This document shows, piece after piece, positions 1-5,201 of a stretch of 5,201 bases of DNA. Under the pieces are notes generated by a model. That model made no database searches and was not told where the DNA came from. It was given only the letters and a program-made list of their open reading frames with translations. A program made the translations under genes and the position numbers. Numbering within the stretch: position 1 is the first letter of the stretch; every line of letters starts with the position of its first letter. Source of the stretch: Chitinivibrionales bacterium (lineage in GTDB: Bacteria > Fibrobacterota > Chitinivibrionia > Chitinivibrionales > JANQEN01); the NCBI GenBank assembly GCA_030593665.1, contig JAUVGS010000188.1:1-5201 (forward strand). Direction: 5' to 3'.

Positions 1-8
1 CTTGCCTC

Positions 9-3000
9 ATGAATGACCGGTATAATTTTGTGCATCTGCATAATCATACGGAGTACAGTTTCCTTGACGGGGCGATACGAATACCTGACCTTGTTAAAAA
101 AGCTGTCGCCTGGAATATGCCTGCACTTGCCATTACTGATCATGGCGGCCTGTTTGGTGCTATTGAATTTTATGATACCTGCATGAAGGAGGGAATAAAA
201 CCGATTCTTGGATTCGAAGCATATATTGCCCGTGGCTCACGGAAAAGAAAGGTGGCGGGTGAGGATGGGAAAAGTAATCATCTGGTTCTTCTGGCGAAAA
301 ATGAAAAAGGCTGGAAAAATCTGATGCGTCTTTCCACGGTTGGTTACCTTGAAGGGTTCTACTATAAACCACGTATCGATATGGAAATCCTGCGCGAATG
401 TTCCGACGGTCTCATCGCAACGACCGCCTGTATTGCCGGTGCTATTCCCCGTGCGATTATTAATGGTGAACGGGACAAGGCACGAAAGATCGCGGAAGAG
501 TATCTTGCTATTTTCGGTGAAGGCAATTTCTACTTTGAACTCCAGAAACATGGCATTGACGAAGAGATAATTGCGTTTGAAGAGATGATTCTCCTCGGTA
601 AGGAGATGGGTATTCCTTTTATTGTCACCAATGATGCGCATTATCTTAACAAAGAGGATGCTCGCGCGCATGAAGTGCTGCTCTGCATGCAGACACAGGA
701 CCTCCTTTCTGATCCAAACCATTATAAATTTTCAACCGATGAGATGTACTTGAAATCGCCTGAGGAGATGGTCGCATTGTTTGAGGAATTGCCGGAAGCA
801 GCAAAGAATACTATTGCAATAGCAGAACGGTGCAGTGTGAAAGTCCATCATGATCCCCAACTCCCGGTGCCGGAAATTCCGGTTGAATATAAGGAGCCGG
901 GAGACTATCTTGAGGTGTTGGCTGAAAAAGGGTTTAATGAAAAATATCCGGACGCTTCTTCTGAACTGCATGAGCGCCTGGCCTATGAAATGAAGGTTAT
1001 TAAATCAATGGGGTATCCCGGATACTTTCTTATTGTCCGTGACTTCCTGATGGAGGCTGACAGGATGGGAATCATGCGCGGCTGCAGAGGATCGGCTGCC
1101 GGGAGTATTGTCGCCTATTCTATCGGCATTACCAATGTTGATCCGATCAAGTTTGACCTCATCTTTGAACGATTCCTCAATCCTGAGCGGATAAGTATGC
1201 CTGATGTCGATGTGGATATTGCCGATCATGACCGATACCGGGTGATTGACTATGTGGTAAATAAATACGGCAGGAGGGCCGTGTGCCAGATTATCAACTT
1301 CGGGCGCATGAAAGCAAAAGCGGCGGTAAAGGATGTCGCCCGTGTCATGGAAGTCACTGTTGCGGAAGCAAACCGGCTTTCATCCATGATACAGGAGAAA
1401 ACACTCGAAGAGTCGATTAAAGCAAATGGAGAACTCAAAGCGGCAATCGAGAGTAATACCCGGTATAAAGAAATGTTCACCTATGCAAAAGTATTTGAAG
1501 GATCTGCCCGTCAACCCGGTATGCATGCCGGGGGCGTGATTATTGCCCCAACCGACCTGATACAGTGGGTCCCGCTTTTTAAACAGACCAAGAATGATAT
1601 CGTTATGACTCAGTTCGATATGAAGTATGTGGAGTCTGTCGGGCTGATTAAAATGGATTTACTGGGATTACGTACGCTCACGGTGCTGCAGGAAGCCTGC
1701 CACCTTATTGAAAAATATCACGATACAAAGATAGACCTCTGGGAAATACCGGATGGTGATGAGGCAACCTATAAACTGTTTCATGGCGGTGAAACCACCG
1801 ATGTGTTTCAGTTTGAATCACAGGGTATGCAGGATTATCTCCGCAAACTGAAGCCGACCTGTATAGAGGATATCATCGCAATGACCGCCCTGTACCGTCC
1901 CGGGCCAATGAGTAATATCGACAGTTTTATCCGTCGAAAACATGGTAAAGAGCGGATTAATTATCCCCATTCTGTTCTGAAAGAAATACTCGATGTTACC
2001 TATGGTATCATTGTTTATCAGGAGCAGGTGATGCGTATCGCACAGAAAATGGGCGGTTTTACTCTCGGACAGGCGGATATCCTTCGTAAAGCGATGGGTA
2101 AGAAGCAGGCAAGCCAGATGGAGAAAATGAAAGAGAAGTTCCTTGAGGGCGCGATAAAACAGGATATCAAACGAAAAACCGCTGAAGAAGTCTATGCGCT
2201 TATTGTTAAATTCGCCCAGTACGGATTTAACAAGGCCCATGCTACTGTATACGCGCATGTTTCGTATCAGGCGGCCTATCTGAAATCTCACTATTCCCTT
2301 GAATATATGACCGCTGTATTAACCTCACATATCGGTGAGCGGGATAAATTTCTCGCTGCTAAAAATGAAGCTGAGCGTTTGGGATTAAAAGTATTACCAC
2401 CCGATGTGAATAGAAGCGAAGATAAATGCAATATTATTGATGGTACTGTCAGTCTGGGATTGAGTGTGATTGCAAATGTCGGTAAATCAGCGGATGCGAT
2501 TATTGAGGCGCGAAATAGCAATGGTCACTTCAGCAGCATTTTTGATCTCTGCAGTCGGGTCGATGTGCGCAGCGTTACTAAAAAAACACTTGAGTCGCTG
2601 ATTATGGCAGGGGCTATGGATTCGTTGCCGGGAACCCGCGCCAAGCTCTTTGCCGCTATTGAGCGAGCTCTTAATTATGGTAATACGTTTCAGAAAGACC
2701 GGCAGATGGGACAGACGAATCTGTTCAGTGCAGCATCGGAGTCCGGAGACGATGCACAAAGTGACACAAGTGAATTGCATATGCCTGAGCCTGAACTGCC
2801 GGATATACCGCCATGGCCATACAATGAGTTGCTGGCAAAGGAGAAAGAGGTGCTGAATTTCTATATGAGCGGTCATCCACTTGATCATTACCGGGATGAG
2901 GTGATTGGATTTTCATCGATTTCATTAAAAAAATCAGTGCTGAGAGAGACAAGAGATAGTGCCAGTATGCTTGTTGGCGGTGTCATCACCTCGGTAAAGA

Positions 3001-3473
3001 ATATTACCCAGCGCAATGGCAAGCAGATGGCATTTCTGGAACTTGAGGATTTTAAAGGGGCCATTGAACTTATTGTCTTTGCTGATGTATTTTCCCAGTA
3101 CAGTGATTTATGTGCGATTGATTCAATGGTGCTGGTACGGGGAAATTTACAGAAAAAAGAGGGTGAAAATAATTATAAGATTATTGTTGAAAAGATAATG
3201 CCGCTTTCTGAATCGCGCGAAAAATTAACGCGAAGCGTCCATATACGCCTGAGAACCCAGGGGCTTGAAGAGGAATTCATACGGGAAATCTATACCCGCT
3301 GCAGTGAACATAAAGGAACATGTAAGTTAGTTGTTCATATGGTTACGCAGGAAGAAAATGAATATAAAGTAGCGGCGAAGCAGATTCAGATCAATCCTCA
3401 AAAAGAGATTATTGAAATGTTGCGATCAAAACTTGGACAGGAAAATGTATGGCTGAGTCAGAAAGCAGTATAA
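9..3473 (+). CDS. dnaE: DNA polymerase III alpha subunit (replicative polymerase, DnaE type)
   Basis: This is the catalytic subunit of the chromosomal replicase, extending DNA from primers at the fork in complex with the beta clamp and clamp loader. At 1154 residues it matches the usual DnaE1 length. Visible domains in order: an N-terminal PHP domain (about 7-280) starting with HLHNHTEYS and containing ITDHG (42-46) and TNDAHY (207-212); palm, thumb and fingers (about 285-830) with catalytic Asp401 and Asp403 in PDVDVD (398-403) and a third Asp550 in KMDLLGLRTLT; a helix-hairpin-helix region (about 840-875); a clamp-binding pentamer QTNLF (902-906); the conserved FYMSGHPLDHY (951-961); an OB fold (about 987-1065); and a C-terminal domain. 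By homology it is the E. coli-like DnaE1, not DnaE2 or PolC. All PHP metal ligands are kept, suggesting intrinsic proofreading. The ATG at 9 fits the family N-terminus, but its ribosome binding site lies outside the window and the frame is open to the left edge. Confidence 0.98.
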   Translation: MNDRYNFVHLHNHTEYSFLDGAIRIPDLVKKAVAWNMPALAITDHGGLFGAIEFYDTCMKEGIKPILGFEAYIARGSRKRKVAGEDGKSNHLVLLAKNEKGWKNLMRLSTVGYLEGFYYKPRIDMEILRECSDGLIATTACIAGAIPRAIINGERDKARKIAEEYLAIFGEGNFYFELQKHGIDEEIIAFEEMILLGKEMGIPFIVTNDAHYLNKEDARAHEVLLCMQTQDLLSDPNHYKFSTDEMYLKSPEEMVALFEELPEAAKNTIAIAERCSVKVHHDPQLPVPEIPVEYKEPGDYLEVLAEKGFNEKYPDASSELHERLAYEMKVIKSMGYPGYFLIVRDFLMEADRMGIMRGCRGSAAGSIVAYSIGITNVDPIKFDLIFERFLNPERISMPDVDVDIADHDRYRVIDYVVNKYGRRAVCQIINFGRMKAKAAVKDVARVMEVTVAEANRLSSMIQEKTLEESIKANGELKAAIESNTRYKEMFTYAKVFEGSARQPGMHAGGVIIAPTDLIQWVPLFKQTKNDIVMTQFDMKYVESVGLIKMDLLGLRTLTVLQEACHLIEKYHDTKIDLWEIPDGDEATYKLFHGGETTDVFQFESQGMQDYLRKLKPTCIEDIIAMTALYRPGPMSNIDSFIRRKHGKERINYPHSVLKEILDVTYGIIVYQEQVMRIAQKMGGFTLGQADILRKAMGKKQASQMEKMKEKFLEGAIKQDIKRKTAEEVYALIVKFAQYGFNKAHATVYAHVSYQAAYLKSHYSLEYMTAVLTSHIGERDKFLAAKNEAERLGLKVLPPDVNRSEDKCNIIDGTVSLGLSVIANVGKSADAIIEARNSNGHFSSIFDLCSRVDVRSVTKKTLESLIMAGAMDSLPGTRAKLFAAIERALNYGNTFQKDRQMGQTNLFSAASESGDDAQSDTSELHMPEPELPDIPPWPYNELLAKEKEVLNFYMSGHPLDHYRDEVIGFSSISLKKSVLRETRDSASMLVGGVITSVKNITQRNGKQMAFLELEDFKGAIELIVFADVFSQYSDLCAIDSMVLVRGNLQKKEGENNYKIIVEKIMPLSESREKLTRSVHIRLRTQGLEEEFIREIYTRCSEHKGTCKLVVHMVTQEENEYKVAAKQIQINPQKEIIEMLRSKLGQENVWLSQKAV
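3439..3442 (+). promoter_or_regulatory. Ribosome binding site of the acyltransferase gene, inside dnaE
   Basis: The sequence AGGA, followed by a 6-base A/T-rich spacer, sits directly before the ATG at 3449. It lies within the last codons of dnaE. This supports the overlapping start over a later one, since the next in-frame ATG lies well inside the hydrophobic N-terminal segment. Ribosomes finishing dnaE would pass over this site, which fits translational coupling. Confidence 0.6.
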
Positions 3474-4192
3474 AAAAGGCTGTTATAATAATACATTCGT
3501 CATTTGCTATCGCATGTCTGGCTTTTAACACATGTATAAGTGGTATAATGGTGATAGTATTTTTTCTATTCAAAAGCAGGCTTATATATTGGATTTCAAA
3601 ATTCTGGGCAGCCAACCTGCTTTTTTCCTCTGGTATCAGGGTCCGCACTTATGGGTTGGATAAATTACAAAAAGGTGAGCAGTATGTCTTTGTTGCGAAC
3701 CACCAGAGTGTTTATGATATACCGGCGCTCTATTTTATCCTTCCGTTTCGGATAAGTTTTCTGACAAAAAAAGAACTGTATTCAATACCTTTTTTGGGAA
3801 GAGTATTATATTCTTCGGGAAATATCTGTATTGATCGCAGCAATGCCAGAAAAGCGAGAGAATCGATTACTTCAGCAGTGAAAAGGCTTAAAAGCCAAAA
3901 GGCATCTGTGGTACTTTTTCCCGAAGGAACGCGCAGTCCCGATGGGGAAATGAGGGACTTTAAAAGCGCAAGCTTTGCATTGGCATTAGAAGCAAGAATT
4001 AAGGTGGTGCCGATATATATTTCCGGATCGTTTCAAATCCTCAGAAAAAAGTCACTGTTAATAAGACCCGGTACGATACTATGTAAAGTTGCAGACCCAA
4101 TCGAAATACCAAATATTACAAAAAGTCAACTTTCAGAGCGTACAAGAACTGTTCTTGTTGAGATGCAGGAAAAATATACTGCAAATTCCTGA
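3449..4192 (+). CDS. plsC: 1-acyl-sn-glycerol-3-phosphate acyltransferase (PlsC/LPLAT family)
   Basis: This membrane enzyme of phospholipid synthesis transfers a fatty acyl group, from acyl-ACP or acyl-CoA, to the sn-2 position of lysophosphatidic acid to give phosphatidic acid. The 247-residue length is typical. All four family blocks are visible: NHQSVYD (84-90), giving the catalytic HX4D pair His85/Asp90; GNICIDR (124-130); FPEGTRS (157-163), the phosphate-binding block; and VPIY (187-190). Residues about 11-41 are strongly hydrophobic and should anchor the protein in the inner membrane with the active site on the cytoplasmic side. The start overlaps the end of dnaE by 25 bases in a different frame, so the two share a transcript. 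Hand-counted G+C in 3541-3780 is about 38%, against about 48% in a dnaE sample. The family assignment is firm. The exact acceptor could be another lysophospholipid, because LPLAT paralogues share these motifs. Confidence 0.93.
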   Translation: MAESESSIKKAVIIIHSSFAIACLAFNTCISGIMVIVFFLFKSRLIYWISKFWAANLLFSSGIRVRTYGLDKLQKGEQYVFVANHQSVYDIPALYFILPFRISFLTKKELYSIPFLGRVLYSSGNICIDRSNARKARESITSAVKRLKSQKASVVLFPEGTRSPDGEMRDFKSASFALALEARIKVVPIYISGSFQILRKKSLLIRPGTILCKVADPIEIPNITKSQLSERTRTVLVEMQEKYTANS

Positions 4193-4215
4193 TGAATACC
4201 ACTACCGGTATTTAT
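4192..4215 (+). terminator. Weak hairpin at the end of the dnaE-plsC transcript
   Basis: AATACC (4195-4200) and GGTATT (4207-4212) are perfect inverted repeats around a 6-base loop. The stem extends outward by a G-T, a T-A and an A-T pair to 4192-4215, so it begins on the last base of the plsC stop codon. Only two G-C pairs are present, and the downstream TTTATTTC is not a clean T tract (it partly lies in the stem). It may mark the 3' end of the operon or only protect it. It is a poor intrinsic terminator, and none better is visible before the FIST gene. Confidence 0.25.
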
Positions 4216-4256
4216 TTCACGCATCCTTCCACCTCCCATTCCATAGTTTTAACGGA

Positions 4257-4287
4257 TCAAGAAAGAGAAAAAACTTGATTGTTCAAG
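4257..4287. repeat. Alternating TCAAG / CTTGA / TCAAG pairing blocks
   Basis: TCAAG (4257-4261), CTTGA (4274-4278) and TCAAG (4283-4287) lie close together. The middle block can pair with the left one (ATCAAG with CTTGAT, 6 base pairs, about a 12-base loop) or with the right one (5 base pairs, 4-base loop), but not with both. Read on the minus strand, the right-hand hairpin is followed by six T residues (complement of 4268-4273), which resembles a small intrinsic terminator on that strand. The stems are short and may be chance. Confidence 0.35.
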
Positions 4288-4301
4288 GTGATTGCTATAA
4301 G
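4275..4301 (+). promoter_or_regulatory. Candidate sigma-70-type promoter for the FIST gene
   Basis: TTGATT (4275-4280, resembling TTGACA) and TATAAG (4296-4301, resembling TATAAT) are separated by 15 bases, shorter than the preferred 17. A second possible -10 box, TATAAA (4340-4345), has no matching -35 element but would place transcription initiation just before the inverted repeat at 4358. Neither is strong, and A/T-rich DNA yields such hexamers by chance. Confidence 0.25.
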
Positions 4302-4357
4302 ATTATTGTAATGTAGTAGGCTGTAAGTTGCGTTGCGTGTATAAATGGGAAATTTTG

Positions 4358-4390
4358 GATAACAAATATGAGAAAGTTGAAGTTGTTATC
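4358..4390. repeat. Perfect inverted repeat upstream of the FIST gene (possible operator or leader hairpin)
   Basis: GATAACAA (4358-4365) and TTGTTATC (4383-4390) are exact reverse complements, 8 bases each, separated by 17 bases. The repeat ends 10 bases before the Shine-Dalgarno sequence. Arms of this size and centre-to-centre spacing (25 bases) could bind a dimeric regulator across more than two helical turns. In RNA they could form a stem with a large loop in the leader. The repeat is directly visible; its function is inference. Confidence 0.55.
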
Positions 4391-4400
4391 ACTTTATTTA

Positions 4401-4406
4401 AGGAGG
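4401..4406 (+). promoter_or_regulatory. Strong Shine-Dalgarno sequence of the FIST gene
   Basis: AGGAGG lies 6 bases before the ATG at 4413, near-ideal spacing, and decides this start over the ATG three codons later (4422), which would be 15 bases away. The consensus match suggests efficient translation once the message is made. Confidence 0.85.
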
Positions 4407-4412
4407 TTGGAT

Positions 4413-4484
4413 ATGAGAAAAATGAAAGTCTCATTATTCTGCATGATGATCGCATATTTTTGTAGCAGAGCCTTGCTGTATGCC
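4413..4484 (+). other. Predicted Sec signal peptide of the FIST protein
   Basis: Codons 1-24 encode three basic residues in the first five, then a run rich in Leu, Phe, Met, Ile and Ala. Small residues at 18-20 (SRA) or Ala24 (LYA, followed by acidic ED) offer signal peptidase I sites. Cys17 lies in IAYFC, which does not match a lipobox, so a lipoprotein is unlikely. An Arg at 19 slightly weakens the prediction by following the hydrophobic core closely. An uncleaved N-terminal anchor is the main alternative. Confidence 0.7.
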
Positions 4485-5201
4485 GAAGATTTGAAGATGG
4501 CACAGGGCTGGAGTGTAAATACGGGCGGCGGTCAGGTTGCTGCCAATGAAGCGATTGCCATGATGCAGAAGGGTGTGAAGAAGCCCCGATTTATTGTGCT
4601 TTATACGACTGCTGAATATGGTGAACAGGAAATTGCTAAAACGTTGCGAACCCGTTTTCCTAAGGCAAAACTTGTCGGAATGAATTCATACAAGGGCGTG
4701 TTTTCGTCGGACGGTTTGCACATTGGTGAACGTGGATCTTTGGCCATTCTGGGATTTTCGGGTGGTGATCTTGTTTTTGGTATTGGAGTCCGGCAGGTAT
4801 CCAAAGGTGAGGATGTTACGGCGATAACAAAGGAAGTGTTTGCGGAAGCTGCTCGTGACGCTGGTAAAACATTGAAAGATAAGCCGTCCGTAATATTTCT
4901 TGGGGCAATGAAAGGCCAGGAAGACGCAATAGTCAATGGAATCAATGGTATTTTCCCCGAGGATGTCCCGTTAGTAGGGGGCACACACTGTGACGACCGT
5001 TTTGGACAGGGGTATGTGATTGGGAACGACAAGATTTACAAACCAGGTATCATTGTGGCCCTGATATATTCAAAAGGGCGCATTGGTGCCGGTTTTAATT
5101 CAGGATTTGTCGGCAAAAAGAAATCCGGCAAGATCACTGCGTGTACGGGGCGTCTGCTGAAAGAAATCGACGGACGTCCGGCCGTGGAGGTTTATCGGGA
5201 A
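4413..5201 (+). CDS. Exported FIST-domain protein (5' part, cut by the window edge)
   Basis: The frame is open for 263 codons to the last base, so the C-terminus is missing. Residues 1-24 look like a Sec signal peptide: a basic start (MRKMK), a hydrophobic core (about 6-17) and likely cleavage after LYA (22-24) or SRA (18-20). A FIST N-terminal domain follows (about 30-225), recognised by PLVGG plus the nearby Asp pair (186-195), then YVIGNDKIYKPGIIVAL, the usual glycine/aspartate-rich segment before the domain's last strands. The FIST C-terminal domain begins near 227, with the characteristic LKEIDGRPAVEVYRE at 249-263. FIST domains are known as sensory modules, proposed to bind small ligands such as amino acids and often linked to signalling proteins. 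The ligand here is unknown. The predicted export would put this one in the periplasm or outside the cell. With a 220-base gap before it and its own strong ribosome binding site, it is probably a separate transcription unit. What follows FIST_C cannot be seen. Confidence 0.85.
   Translation, partial: MRKMKVSLFCMMIAYFCSRALLYAEDLKMAQGWSVNTGGGQVAANEAIAMMQKGVKKPRFIVLYTTAEYGEQEIAKTLRTRFPKAKLVGMNSYKGVFSSDGLHIGERGSLAILGFSGGDLVFGIGVRQVSKGEDVTAITKEVFAEAARDAGKTLKDKPSVIFLGAMKGQEDAIVNGINGIFPEDVPLVGGTHCDDRFGQGYVIGNDKIYKPGIIVALIYSKGRIGAGFNSGFVGKKKSGKITACTGRLLKEIDGRPAVEVYRE

Larger units (their letters stand above)
4193..4412. other. Intergenic region between plsC and the FIST gene
   Basis: This 220-base gap holds no convincing gene. 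A short frame reading on from inside plsC to about 4316 has no recognisable composition or start signal of its own. The stretch is A+T rich and contains, in order: the weak hairpin at the plsC stop; a pyrimidine-rich stretch (4225-4242); the three alternating TCAAG/CTTGA/TCAAG blocks at 4257-4287; promoter-like hexamers; a short tandem GTTGC repeat (4327-4336); the 8-base inverted repeat at 4358-4390; and the AGGAGG ribosome binding site. Its length and content suggest that the FIST gene has its own promoter and is not the third gene of the dnaE operon. Confidence 0.7.

Noticed and set aside
237..722. Long minus-strand reading frame (161 codons) opposite the dnaE PHP region
   Set aside because: It is fully contained in a well-supported conserved gene and its translation shows no recognisable domain, so it is a shadow of dnaE.
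1818..2291. Long minus-strand reading frame (157 codons) opposite the dnaE polymerase domain
   Set aside because: It has no recognisable family and lies opposite conserved dnaE codons, so it is a shadow frame.
3885..3896. Inverted repeat GGCTT-AA-AAGCC
   Set aside because: It lies in the middle of plsC coding sequence, is only 5 base pairs with a 2-base loop, and has no T tract, so it is likely chance.
4274..4287. Intrinsic terminator on the minus strand (small hairpin plus six T residues)
   Set aside because: No minus-strand gene approaches from the right within the window, and the 5-base-pair stem is weak. It is recorded only as part of the repeat cluster.
4089..4316. Short + strand frame overlapping the plsC end and reading into the intergenic region
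   Set aside because: It has no clear ribosome binding site and no recognisable sequence, and most of its first half is out-of-frame plsC.
4461..4463. Lipoprotein cysteine (Cys17) in the FIST leader
   Set aside because: The preceding residues IAYF do not fit a lipobox, so ordinary signal peptidase cleavage is more likely.
4601..5032. Minus-strand reading frame (143 codons) opposite the FIST gene
   Set aside because: The + strand has a strong ribosome binding site, a signal peptide and FIST motifs. The minus frame is Pro/Ser-rich with no recognisable domain.

Overview
The window carries three genes on the + strand, with no sign of mobile DNA, CRISPR or structural RNA. They are a replicative DNA polymerase gene (dnaE), a lipid acyltransferase gene (plsC family) overlapping its end, and, after a 220-base gap, the 5' part of a gene for an exported FIST-domain protein that runs off the right edge.

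The organism is a bacterium. An exported protein with a Sec-type leader, PlsC-type phospholipid synthesis and a clear AGGAGG Shine-Dalgarno sequence fit a Gram-negative or deep-branching lineage. I cannot name the phylum. The usual dnaE-accA neighbour pair is not seen here; a plsC-like gene follows dnaE instead. Hand-counted G+C is about 48% in a dnaE sample (1021-1260) and about 38% in a plsC sample (3541-3780).

Layout: 9-3473 is dnaE (1154 codons, apparently complete, with the start very close to the window edge). 3449-4192 is the acyltransferase, whose first 25 bases lie inside dnaE in another frame, so the two are very probably co-transcribed and translationally linked. 4193-4412 is intergenic: a weak hairpin at the plsC stop codon, a set of mutually exclusive TCAAG/CTTGA pairings, AT-rich promoter-like hexamers, a perfect 8-base inverted repeat with a 17-base spacer, and a strong ribosome binding site. 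4413-5201 is the FIST gene, open at the right edge.

The most notable points are: (1) the polymerase keeps all nine metal-ligand positions of an active PHP proofreading exonuclease; (2) its otherwise standard active-site region has unusual residues (RGCRGS, and DVDI instead of DxDF); (3) a FIST domain, known mainly as an intracellular sensor module, carries an export signal here; and (4) an operator-like inverted repeat lies just upstream of that gene. I see no strong evidence of a wholly new multi-gene system in this span. The exported FIST protein, whose partners would lie to the right, is the best lead.
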